From assembly GCA_025093985.1 (NCBI GenBank), contig JACAAK010000013.1, forward strand, positions 434,001-498,000: a stretch of 64,000 nucleotides of DNA. Direction: 5' to 3'. The translations under genes and the position numbers were made by a program. Shown one piece after another: positions 11,343 through 21,790 of the stretch. The notes under the pieces are model-generated. The model ran no database searches. It had not been told where the DNA came from and saw only the letters and a list, made by a program, of their open reading frames with translations. Numbering within the stretch: the first letter of the stretch is position 1; each line of letters opens with the position of its first letter. The stretch is from Calvatia gigantea. Taxonomy: Eukaryota > Basidiomycota > Agaricomycetes > Agaricales > Lycoperdaceae.

Positions 11343-12004
11343 TGAGTGTTTACTCCGTTCCCCTGGATCATTCAAAACGATTGGACAAGTACACTTATTT
11401 TCATTGAACTGCGCCTATCCTTCACTCCTTTTGCAAACTTGCTCATTGCAACCCAAGTAAGCAAGAATGAATACATCCCCTTGCGCAGTCCTCAGCCCAC
11501 ATCTGTGCCAGGTGACGTGTCCCTTCAAGGCTAATCCCTACCCAGTCCCATTATTCCTCAATTCGACATAACCACAGAAACCCTGTCCCAATCAAAATTC
11601 AGAATCAAGGCGTCTGTTGTACAACCGTGTATCGATAACAGGTTGACTTCAATTTGTGAACGGTTCTCCTTCCAATGGTTATCGTGGAGGTGGATGAATA
11701 TATGTTTTGTCAGCAGGGGGAAAAGTCTGTTTTTTCCATCCTGGCAATGAGCCTTGTGCTCAACCTTCATGTGACCAGGTTGCAGGCGTGTTGCAAATTC
11801 ATCACTTTGTTGTAGAACTCAGGAGTTTGGGAAGAGGTATGCGTTCCCTTGACACTCAAGTGTGTTGTTCAAAAAGGCAATTTTACAATGTTTGAATATC
11901 CTGTCATCCTAAGGATGGTCAAACTATCAGAGCTATATAGACTGTGGATCTTATATATGTACACGAGTATGTTCAGAGGTCAGAAATGGACAAAGATCAT
12001 AACT

Positions 12005-12518
12005 ACTTGAATTCATACTTAAATTGCACCAAGAACATTCCACTCACGCACTCCCAAATTTTCATCATTGCTGGGTTCCTGATGAGTTTGCTGTGGTTGG
12101 AACTGGATTAAATTGGCTACCTCAGAATTGTGGGCATCACTCCTCATGAGGGGGATTTACTTGATAGGCATCAACCAGCAGTCACATTCAGACTTAAACA
12201 TGCTGATCACATCCTGCATAAGCCAATGCATAAACTGCACAGTGAATCCATACAAAATTCTGAATCCCTCGTGTGGTCTGTAGTCTCTCATGTCGTACAG
12301 AAAGGCCTTCCTTGTGGAAACAGTATGTCTTATATCATGCCATTCCCCGAGAAATTCCAGATTCTCAGGGCAATCAAGGCAAATGTAAACCAGACACCAG
12401 CCAAAGGACTCCAGGTCATGTCGGTATTTGCAGACATATGGCTTGTCATGATGCTTGACTAGTTCGAGGGCGGTGAATGGAAGGGTGCCAGTCTGTTTCC
12501 CCCTAGCACTCCCTGCAG
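12005..12518 (-). pseudogene. FunK1 kinase C-terminal fragment (second tandem copy)
   Basis: Near-identical to the fragment at 9,761-10,272; same CpG losses and same MITE insertion point. Not functional. Confidence 0.75.
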
Positions 12519-12526
12519 TTAGTGTT

Positions 12527-13804
12527 GCTGCGGGCTCGGCTCAAAGCCATGAGCCTGCCGAAGCCAGCAAAATTTTCGGCTCATGGCTTGATGGCGATTA
12601 GCTCAGCTCCAAAGCCACTCAAGTCATGGCTCAGCTGGCTTGAGCCGGTGACAAAATTAGCCATTTTGGGTCAAAATAAAACAGTAGAATCTGAGACTAA
12701 AACTATGATATTATTCAGTTAAATACATATAGTATGAAAATGTTACATCCCTACAACTAGTGGTAGTAATTTTCATGCAGCCTAATCAGCCACAACGCAG
12801 GTAATCAAGCATTGGGTAATGATACACCCACATCTCAGTGGTCACATGTCACATGCTTGACTTTGTTTGGCGTGTGCACCATTGTGGTCAAGCTCACAAG
12901 AGCCCCTGGGGGGACCCACTCAGGCAGAAACCCATTAATGACCCCTGGGTCCATCTCCTCAACCTCCGGTGCCCAATCACAGTAATACCATGCATTTATC
13001 TTCATATTTGATCCCAGTACACTGTAAATTGTCCTCAAATTTCAGTCAACTATATAGGGTAATATTGTTAAGCTGCAGGTCATGTGGGTGAGACGACTGG
13101 AGTCTAGATGCCCGGGGATGATGTGTGGATGTGGACGAAGATGGATGAAGCAGGTGAACTCAGGAGGACCGTGGCTTCAATGTATGTGTTGTGCCCTCCT
13201 GCTGATGAGTGGTCCTAACTTCAGAATAAGGGACGAGGACAGAGTCAGAGGCAGAGACAGAGACAGAGACAGAGGTAGAATAGAAGTAGCATGTCACTAA
13301 GTAGATTTCAGACTGAGGATTACAGGTGAAGTAGCTATGGTTTATATACATGAGGAAGTGTGGTTCTACAAAAGGAAACTACTATGACTTCAGGTGTGGG
13401 CCAGGTATGGCCACTAGATAAAAACACCAGGAATGCAACTAGCTAAAAGGAATAAGGTGAAACAGGAATGATATGAATGGTAAAAGGGATTGCAAGGGAA
13501 ATGGGAGTAGGTATGACGACCGGAGAAATGTACAAGGAGGATAATCAGAAATTAACATCAGACATAATAGTAAGAATGGAGAGCGGGGGAGACAGGGGAG
13601 AGCGGGCGAGAGTGAATGGTAAATAAAATATAAAGTATAGTCCAGATAAGAGCGGGTGAAGCATGTGAGCGCATGTATGGGTTGTAACAAATATAGAATA
13701 TGTGGCTAGCCATAGCTCTTGGCTAGCTGGGGTGAGCCGAGCTGACCTTTCAGCTCCCTGATGGCTTCTGAGCTAGATGAAGCCAAGCTGTGCTTGAGCT
13801 GAGC
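12527..13804. mobile_element. MITE-like element, hAT-like (unit 2, longer form)
   Basis: Same element as at 10,281-11,342 with an additional internal segment (12,750-12,972). Its right-hand candidate target duplication, 13,805-13,812, overlaps the first four bases (TGTT) of the adjoining copia LTR, so one of the two insertions landed exactly at the end of the other. Confidence 0.45.
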
Positions 13805-13808
13805 TGAG

Positions 13809-14224
13809 TGTTGAATCTTGACCTGTACCACTATATTGGTTCAGTCTGTTTATAGCTAAAACGGGTTCTTGAGTACTTCACTCTTGAAGAGAGATAACGA
13901 ACTATGAATATAGTACTAAACTGCACTCTAGGTTGCTGGCTATGGTCTACTAAAGATAGAACCTTGTAAGCAGTATGCTCTATATATGCTACTGGTAGAT
14001 AAGACCTTACCTAGATAGGTAGAACAGCGCACAGACCAGAGACATTGTCTATATAAGCTCTATGTAGTATGTATACATTCTTCAGACAATCTAGTCTTTC
14101 CATTTGCCCATCATTCCTCTCAAGTATCCTTTAGCAACTGTTTACAATATGTCTCTCAACAAACCCAGTGAGTATGACTACCCTCTGCCACTAGCATAGC
14201 TACTGTAGTGTACTCATCTCAAGA
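13809..14224 (+). repeat. 5' LTR of copia C1
   Basis: Begins TGTTGAATCTTGACC and ends CTCAAGA just before the primer site; related LTRs end CTCAACA, so the ends are the inverted TGTT..AACA usual for LTRs. Related LTRs lie at 31,123, 41,587, 55,218 (minus) and 61,477 (minus). Confidence 0.8.
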
Positions 14225-14236
14225 GGTTATGGGCCC
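14225..14236 (+). promoter_or_regulatory. Primer binding site, matches initiator tRNA-Met anticodon arm
   Basis: GGTTATGGGCCC immediately follows the LTR. Its complement, GGGCCCATAACC, is the conserved anticodon-arm sequence of eukaryotic initiator tRNA-Met (CAT anticodon), the half-tRNA priming mode known from Drosophila copia. The same 12-mer follows the LTRs at 31,697 and (minus) 55,206-55,217. Confidence 0.8.
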
Positions 14237-14421
14237 TGACTGCCACTCACTCAGACCATGTTTAGTAATGCTGGTAGAGTGTAGGAGGCTATAGTTGTAC
14301 GCAACCTGGAAGATGGTGGCCCTTTGGTCTACTTGATCCTTCGTCTGCCCCATATTGTGACACATACATTATGCACTGCAGTCCTACATGATGCTAACAC
14401 ATGTTTACCCTATTCTTAGAT

Positions 14422-15440
14422 ATGTCTAAGCCAAACTCTGCTCTGCTGGGGTTTGTCCAAACTCCTAGCAGGCAGCTTTCCATTCTCACTGGGACAGGTA
14501 ATTATACAATCTGGTCCCTTCGCCTTTGCTCTGCACTTATATACATTTCCCTGAATGATTGCTTTTAGACCGGATGGGACTTTTCTGGGGCTCCTGTGGA
14601 ACTGCCTCAGTATGAACAGCTCTATGGACCAGACCATCCAGCTGTTGTAGCCACCTCCACTTTGTTGGCCTGTCCATTGCATCTGGGATCTCTGATTCCA
14701 ATGACTGCAGATGAGCACCACAGTGTTGGTATGGCCAACAACCTCTGGATGCACGCACTTGGGTTAATAGAGTCTACTTTCCCCAATAGCATGCTAAAGC
14801 ACTCAGCTAACAGTGCTCATGTGCTCTAGTCCTACTTTGCTAGTCAATATGGCTTGTCCGGACTAGTGCAGGTCTACAATGAGTTCATTCGTGCTATCAC
14901 ATTTGAGCTTCCACTTGGTGGTGACCCCTTGCTCAAGATTAGTGAGCTTCAGTAGATCTTCAGGCAGCTTGATGCCATGGATAGTGGCATCATCCCTAGA
15001 GATTGAAACCATGGTCCTTCTCCACTCCCTTCACCCGTCTTTGAGCCATGTTGCTCAGACATTCCTTACATTGAACACATTGCTCCATGAGTTGACATGG
15101 AACAAGGCCTGCAGCAGCATTATTGCCACCTACACCTCAAACTGGACCATCCATGCACAATGAGCACACTTTACTCCTCATTAAGGAGGTGGGCAGCAGC
15201 AGCAGCAGCAGCAGAAGCCATCTGGAGGTGATGGCAATGGTGAGAAGAAATGCTGATAGTGCCCTCATGGCAAGGGGAAAGGAAAGGGAAAGGAGGGAGG
15301 TGCACAGGCTAATGCCGCCATCTCCTCCAGTTACATCTAGGATGTGGATTTCACATTACAGGCACAAGTTGTGCCACTACCAACCACTTGTGCTCTCATA
15401 AAGGCAATGCATTAAGCCAAGACACCTCCTGTTGCTTCTA
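14422..15440 (+). pseudogene. Copia-A gag
   Basis: Structural gag protein of the retroelement. The N-terminus has the copia gag signature LTGTGNYTIWSLRLCSAL (G-NY-x-x-W); further on are VQVYNEFIRAITFELP and GDPLLKISELQ, which match the minus-strand copy at 54,281-54,736. Several stops (for example near 14,569 and 14,829) and a frameshift near 14,990 break it. A (CAG)n tract at about 15,197-15,213 encodes a short glutamine run also present in the copy near 54.15 kb. A CCHC knuckle is not clearly preserved. Confidence 0.75.
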
Positions 15441-15478
15441 GTTCTATTGCTACTGGCAGCAATGCTACTCTACTCACA

Positions 15479-17690
15479 TTGCACATCACTGTGCCCAAGC
15501 CTGAACATCATCACAAACCTTCAGTGAAAGCCAAGGTTACTGCACTGAAGAAGTGGGATGAACATCTCAAAGCAACTTCTTCGTTGGGCGAGAGTTCAGA
15601 GGAGATGTGGAAGCAGTTTGATGAAATAGACATTGAGAGTTCCTCTCCATTCCTCATCTCAAGAGAGAAAGATGTGATCATGTGGCCAGCCTCTGTGTAT
15701 AACAAGCTGGCAATTATCAAGAAGCCCAAGCCACTCAAGAAGAAGCAGGTGCCAAAGGCAATCAAGTTTGTCCTTGAGTCAGTCCTAGATGACAATGACT
15801 CAGACACTGACTACAATTCTGATGGAGGGTGCAGGTCAGTACCTTCTACTGACTATTATTCTTGTTCTAATGCAGAAGAGGATGTACAGCCCCATCAACA
15901 GATGGGATGGGATGATACAGACACAGGGTCTGTTCACCTCGGAGTGGGACACCCTGGAGATTCCACAAATGAGTTGGGATAATGAGGTGGCTGCCGAACA
16001 GAGCAGGACACCTATGCAGATGTAGTATGCTGTCCACCTCCTGTAGGGACTCGTTGAAGACACTGCTGTACAGACTTCATTAACTGCAATGTATACTGGA
16101 AGTGCGCCCAAGGCACTTCCCCTTCTACTTATTCTGCTAATATGACTAAGCTGGAAAGTAAAATGAATGCTACATATACTGTGAATAATCACGAGTATAC
16201 AGACAAGACAAGGTCAAAACTCCACAAAGAGCATGCTGATCTTAATGTGATCGATACATTTTACATTTGTGATTTGTCGCAGTGCCTTAAGTGTCGAGGT
16301 GAAGGGAACAAGCATGTGGTGAATGATGCAGACTAGCTCCTTGATTCAGGAGCATCATACCATGTCACCAGTTATCTTTCTGATTTTGTGGAGATAAAGA
16401 TGGGCCATTTTGGCATTATTCAAGCTGCTGGCAACCAGAATTATGAAATGACTGGATGAGGATCTGTAATCTTCCAGCATGATGTGGTAGATAAAGGCAA
16501 GACTCATAGTGCTACTTCACATATTGCACTGGTCTTTTATATCAAGGAAATTATGGAACAGTTAATGTCCTTGGGCCAGATCCTTCAGACTGGACATACC
16601 CTTGAGGCAACTGTTAAAGGGACCACCATCTGTGATAAGTTGGGACAAGCTGTATTGTCTGCCTGGCCTCATCGTTTGTTCATGAACAACATACATACAG
16701 TGCACACATATATTTTGTATTATAGCAAGGAGAAGCTAGTTGCATTAGCATTATGCCAACCCAACTATATCAATTGACATTGTCAAATGGGACACCTCTT
16801 GGATTGCACACTCTCTGAACTTTCAAAGTACATAGAGGGCATTGCACTAATTCCCATGCCTCCTTCTCAGAAAGGCATTTGCGACAGCTGTGCCAAGGGT
16901 AAAATGCATAATAACCCTTTTCCAATTGATTCCAAATGAGCCACCACAGTCTTTGAGTTATGTCACTCAGACTTGCTGGAACTGCCTGTCATTAGCTATC
17001 ATAAATATAAATGGGCTATGATGTTTCTTGATGATTTTTCTTCTCATGCACATGTTGTCCTCCTTTGCAAGAAGTCTGAGGCTTCTGAGAAGCTAATAGA
17101 GCTAATCAGTACATTAGAGAACCTCTCTGGTTTGTGGGTCAAATGACTTCGCACTGATAATAGAGGAGAATATGTCAATAAGAAACTATTGGCAGTACTC
17201 ACTGCATGTGGAATCACCCACAAGACTACTGCTCCCTATGCACATTAGCAAAATGGAAGAGCAGAGCAACTAAACCACACCCTACAGGAGAAAGCCCAAG
17301 CTATACAACTACAGGCATGTCTACCTGACTTGTGGTGGGAATTTGTGTTAAATACAGCTGTGCATTTATATAATCACACACCAGTCCAGCATCTGTAGTA
17401 GAAGACACCCTGTGAGTGTTATTTGAGGGAGAAGCCAGACTTATCCCATATCTGTGTGTTTGGATGCAGCGCATATGTATTTTTACCTGACGAAATCCAC
17501 CTGAACAAATTGTCCGCAAAATCTGAGATAATGATATTCCTCAGATATAAAGGTTCAAAGAACTATATATTCATGTGGCACATGGCAGGCAACATGATCT
17601 TTATATCACCTAACACCTTATTCAATGAGGGATATTTCCCTAAATACCCTGATTCAGTACTGGATAGCAGTAACTAGCCTAATCACAGAG
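15479..17690 (+). pseudogene. Copia-A protease and integrase
   Basis: Frame 2 of the polyprotein. A spacer region (residues like KKWDEHLKATSSLGESSEEMWKQF are split by none here) leads to the retropepsin motif LLDSGASYHVTS at about 16,338, then a GAG-pre-integrase zinc region (GICDSCAKGKMHNN, about 16,870), then the integrase core with Asp in CHSDLLELP, Asp in LRTDNRGEY and Glu in GRAEQLNHT, followed by CVFGCSAYVFLPDE. Premature stops lie, among others, before LLDSGAS, after MTG, and within the core (VK*LRTDN, YAH*QNGRAE). Role in life: processing of the polyprotein and cDNA insertion. Dead copy. Confidence 0.8.
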
Positions 17691-18300
17691 AAGAGAGAAA
17701 TCTACCTAGACCAGAATCAGATGTTACACCTCCTTTTCTGCCATCTTCAGATGATGCTGGAAATGTTCCACCTCTACCTAGGGATCCAGTTCATTTACCT
17801 CTGACTTCTCCACCTTCCAAGCCAAAATATTCTCTGCCTACACCTCCTTTACCCCGGCATGATCCTACACCACTGGACAGTATTTCCTCAAGACCAGAAA
17901 GTCCAACCGCATGGATTCCCCCACCTGAGTTGCCACCTTCACATGGAATGACCATTGAGGAGGAGCCTGAGGATGACACTAATGGTTACCATGTGGACAG
18001 AGATGTATGGAATACCACAAATGAGGAATTCCCAATTCTAGTTCCCAAGCTATTGTGCTGTTGGTCCAGACCAGGTTGAACTGCGTTGCTCTGAGCAACA
18101 AGGCAGGCAACCTATAAGACCTAGTAATACATATGGAGAACAAAGGTGTCCAATTTTGATTGAAAGAGAAATTGACAGGACTCACTGGCAAGAGCAGTAG
18201 AGACAAAGGCAGTGCATTTGTGCCAATGCCCCTCCAGATGAAGTGATCCATGAGCAAAGAGCAAGGACTAACCATCCTGAATATATGAGACAGAAGGCTC

Positions 18301-19661
18301 ATGCTGAGTGGTACCCACCATAACCCTTTGATTTACCTCTGTTTCCAGCTCCCTCTATGTCTGGAACTGCTGCCCATGCCTGAATTTCCACCTTATGATC
18401 CGACATCTCATAATGTGCATGACATGGAAATTGACAGGCTTGTCGCTGAGGGAGGAGTAAAGTTAATCGATTTCTTGATATAGATGGTTCATAATACCAT
18501 ACATGGAGAGCCTGAAACTTTCCATGACATGCTTAAGCTTCCTGAGCCCGTCAAGGCAAAATGGATGGCTGCATGTATCAAGGAACTCAATATGTTGAAA
18601 AAATGCAGAGTATACAAATTGGTGGATTTACCAAAAGGAAGAAGGACAGTGAAAAACCATTGGGTATTTCTTGAAAAGTCTGATGGCCACCTGTGAGCTC
18701 ACTTAGTTGTGAAGAGTTTCTCACAAGTTGAAGGCATTGACTACAATGTGTTATTTTCTCCAGTTGTCCACTATGAGTCTGTGCATGTAAGCTTTGCACT
18801 TGCTGCAATCCATGATTGGGATATATACAGTGTTGGCATAAAAACTGCCTATCTTTATGGCAAACTGGATAAAGAGATATACATGGAACAGCCCAAAGGG
18901 TTTCGACTTCCTGGGCAGGAAGAAAAGGTGTGGAGGCTAAAGTGAGTGATTTACAGCCTTAAACAAGCTGGTCGCCAGTGGTGGAAGGAATTGCATCAAT
19001 CAATGATTGAGCTGGGATTTACCCACTGCAAATCTGACTATGCTGTATACTTTTACAGACATCTGAAGACTAATGAGCTGATAGTTGCCATTGTCTATGT
19101 TGATGACATAAATTTCTTGGGTCCAAGGAATTCCCCCCTCCTCAATGAGTTGAAGGGAAAATTCACCAAAAAGTGGGAATGTAGAAACCACAGTCTCTGT
19201 GAAGAATTTCTTGGGATGACAATCCAGAGGAATTGCTCTAAGTGATGCATCTTCATCCAGCAGGTCAAATACCTGGATAAGATTTTAATGCACTTCCAGG
19301 TTCCGCAGTCAGCCACAGCTAAAATGCCATTGCCAGCTGGCTTCCAGTTCATTACAAACAAGGACACTGCATCTGCTCCCTTCCATTTAAAGTACCAACA
19401 ATTGGTTGGATCATTGATGTACTTGATGATTGGTACTAGACCTGACATAGCCTTTGCCATTGTTAAGCTGGCACAACATGCCACTAACCCTGCTCCTAAG
19501 CACTATCATGCTGGAATTCATGTACTAAAGTACTTGTCCATGACAAGGAACTATGCATTGAAATATGAAGGCAATACTGGAAACCAGTGGTGATGCTGGA
19601 ATGCCTTAGTGACTCAGATTGGGCTCAAGATACTGAAACCCACCAATCTGTTTCAGGAAAC
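18301..19661 (+). pseudogene. Copia-A reverse transcriptase and start of RNase H
   Basis: Starts with a linker shared with minus-strand copies (LELLPMPEFPPYDPTSHNV). RT motifs: KGRRTVKNHWVF, FSQVEGIDYNVLFSPVV, ALAAIHDWDIYSVGIKTAYLYGKL and the active-site YVDD in IVYVDDINFLG. In the first catalytic motif the expected Asp (as in DVKTAYLYG of the copy at 27.8 kb) is replaced by Gly (VGIKTAYL), so the enzyme would be inactive even without the stops. RNase H begins with MIGTRPDIAFAIVKLAQ and is cut at 19,661 by the gypsy insertion, resuming at 26,016. Confidence 0.85.
19657..19661 (+). repeat. Target site duplication GAAAC (left)
   Basis: GAAAC precedes the G1 5' LTR and GAAAC follows the 3' LTR at 26,016-26,020. 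Removing G1 and one copy restores copia RNase H reading across the junction (VSGNFCMIATGAVTW). Confidence 0.92.
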
Positions 19662-19969
19662 TGTTGTGAACATTAGTCTATTCTTGTATCAGCTCTGTAC
19701 TTGTCTGCATTCCCTCTTCGCCATGTACCTGTTTCAGTTATTTCTGCCTGCGCGATCCCCGAGCTCTGACTCATAACTACTATGCCATAGTCATCGGACA
19801 TTTATGTAGTTATCTCCATCCATTCAACTGGATGCTCCCTTCTGTATTTAAGCATACATACATACTCCTGTATTTGGTATGCTTAACCATCTGGTTCTTT
19901 TCCCCTTACTCGCCCTCAAGACTTAGCCTAAGCTACAACCTGAGGTCTTATCAGACTAAGGTTGTAACA
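19662..19969 (+). repeat. 5' LTR of G1 (308 bp)
   Basis: TGTTGTGAACATTAG to GGTTGTAACA. TATA-like TATTTAAG at 19,845-19,852. The sequence GCTTAACCA at 19,881-19,889 lies where transcription would start and is complementary to the primer site behind the LTR. Confidence 0.92.
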
Positions 19970-19971
19970 TT

Positions 19972-19980
19972 TGGTTAAGC
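19972..19980 (+). promoter_or_regulatory. Putative self-priming primer binding site
   Basis: TGGTTAAGC, 2 nt after the LTR, is the exact reverse complement of GCTTAACCA at 19,881-19,889 in the LTR, about 36 nt downstream of a TATA-like box. This is the arrangement of Tf1-type elements, which prime with the 5' end of their own RNA. In G2 the site reads TGGTTAAGT (45,293-45,301), one C-to-T change. Confidence 0.6.
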
Positions 19981-20048
19981 GTCCCCACCTCACCTTGCAA
20001 AGAGTAGGCTGAAACAGGCCTGAACAGAAGCAACCCAGGAGCTAGTAT

Positions 20049-21170
20049 ATGAGCTCGAACCCAGACGAATACAGAGAACCAAACCTCGAAGTCACTGACA
20101 ACGAATCAGAAACATCAGATGAAGAAGAAACAGGCAACCCCGAAGCACCTGAAGAGACACACAACGAACCCGGAGTAAACCCAGCAGAAGAAGAAGTGTT
20201 ATCAGAACTTCTAAACAAACTCGACCTAGCAGAGGAAGAGATAGTACACCAGGAGAAATCAGACGAATCAAGTTCAGATGAAACAGAGTCAGAAACTGAC
20301 TCCGACATGACCGATAACAGCAGTAGTGCCCGCAACAATGCCCAGTGGGAAAGGCCTAGTGCCAGACCTGGGTTTTTTCAATGGCACCTGCACCAAGTTC
20401 AACGACTGGTGGAGAGCAATGACGCTCTTCATGAAATTCAACAAGATAGTCTCAGCAGATGACAAAGTTATTGCAGTCCTAGCCAGACTGCGAGGAGGGA
20501 CTGCAGGAGCATATGCAGCTATGAGAGCACCAGCCATCCTGGAATCTGAAGACTCAGTGGACTGGAAGGTCTTCTCCGAAGAATTTAGAAGAACCTTCTC
20601 AGATGATGCTTCAAACAGCAAAGCGGAGTGGCAGATCGAAAAAAAAATTCAAACAAGGGAACCAGAACACTGCTGACTACCTAATTGAATTCGAAGTACT
20701 GAAAAGCAAAGCCAAGACCGATAGCAAGCATGCGATGTTCCTACTTAGGAAAAATGCCTGACAGGACATCATACACACAATCACAGGCTATCCACCTTCC
20801 GCTAGGCCGGACACATATGCGGAATGGAAAGAAGCCATACTTTCCGTCGGACAAGGATATGAAGCATCGGAATACCGAAGGGGACAGGAAAACAAACACC
20901 GGCACCACCTATGGAGGAATGGGTGAACCCATGGAGATAGGAAGCAGGCATCATGTCTTCAATGACAAAGGAGAGCCAAAGTGCTACAATTGCGGCATTT
21001 TTGGTCACATTGCCAAAGATTGCAAAAAACCCAAGGGGTTAACATGCTACAACTGCGGTAAAAAGGGACACATAGCCAAAGCCTGTACCGCACCCAAGAA
21101 GATCCAAGTCCAAGGAGTGGAAGAGGTCGCCAATGAAGAAGGGAAGGATTTTTCCAAAGACTCCGAGTAG
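20049..21170 (+). pseudogene. Chromovirus G1 gag
   Basis: Capsid/nucleocapsid protein of the particle. Acidic N-terminus (MSSNPDEYREPN.. EESEDE-rich), then the capsid core FNGTCTKFNDWWRAMTLFMK and WKVFSEEFRRTFSDD, then two CCHC knuckles: CYNCGIFGHIAKDC and CYNCGKKGHIAKAC. A one-base insertion near 20,310 and an expanded A-run near 20,640 shift the frame relative to G2. Ends with DFSKDSE and TAG at 21,168-21,170; pol continues in the -1 frame. Confidence 0.85.
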
Positions 21171-21790
21171 GCACTACCTCGAGAGTCAGAAAACTTGTAT
21201 CTAGGATATCAGACAAATTCTACACGATTCCTCAGAGAAGAAAGCATGAATTAAATCTAAAAGGGAAAATACAAATGGCAAAGAAGGAGATAATAATCAA
21301 CACCATCGTAGACTCAGGATGTTCAACCAGCAGCATCAGCAAAAAACTGGTAGATGAAGAAGGACTCCCTACCCGGAAATTGGAACGACAAGTTTTGGTA
21401 TTAAATAGTGGATGGAACACCTAACCAAGGTGGAAGAGTAACGGAGACTGCCACAATCAACATCGATATCCAGGGACATAAAGAACAAATTGAAGCCTCA
21501 GTCGTGCAACTACAAGACAGAGCAGAAGTCTTCCTAGAGCATGATTGGCTAGTCAAGCATAACCCGGAAGTAGATTGGAACAATGGAAAAATCAAGTTCA
21601 CTTGATGCCCACCAGGCTGCGAATTCCCCCACCAGGACATCCCTATCACTGAAAGAATACAGAGCACAGTCATTAAGGAAGACTTATGGGAAGAAGAAGA
21701 TGAACCAGACCCAACCAAACCAGAAGACCTACCAGACTATATACAACCATTCACACACTTATTCAACAAAACGACATTCGACAAGCTCCC
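21171..21790 (+). pseudogene. Chromovirus G1 protease
   Basis: Retroviral-type aspartic protease at the start of pol, in the -1 frame relative to gag (RVRKLVSRISDKFYTIPQRR leads in). Active-site motif IVDSGCSTSSIS at about 21,308. A one-base insertion near 21,400 shifts the frame; VQLQDRAEVFLEHDWLVKHN follows. G2 has NSGCTTS, with Asp changed to Asn. Confidence 0.8.

Larger units (their letters stand above)
9062..11348. repeat. Tandem duplication, unit 1
   Basis: A unit of about 2.3 kb followed directly by a second copy at 11,349-13,808. It contains a FunK1 fragment (minus) and a MITE-like insertion. Unit 1 lacks about 225 bp present in unit 2 (12,750-12,972). The beginning of unit 2 (to about 11,860) carries many one-base deletions relative to unit 1. 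Confidence 0.9.
11349..13808. repeat. Tandem duplication, unit 2
   Basis: Second copy of the 9,062 unit. It includes the 225 bp missing from unit 1 and ends at the 5' end of a copia LTR. Confidence 0.9.

Noticed and set aside
13160..13351. Minus-strand Ser/Val-rich frame also at 10,615-10,887
   Set aside because: It arises from the GAGACA microsatellite inside the MITE-like element.
9062..13808. Tandem repeats as an array of CRISPR or satellite type
   Set aside because: Only two units of over 2 kb with gene and MITE fragments; no short regular spacers.
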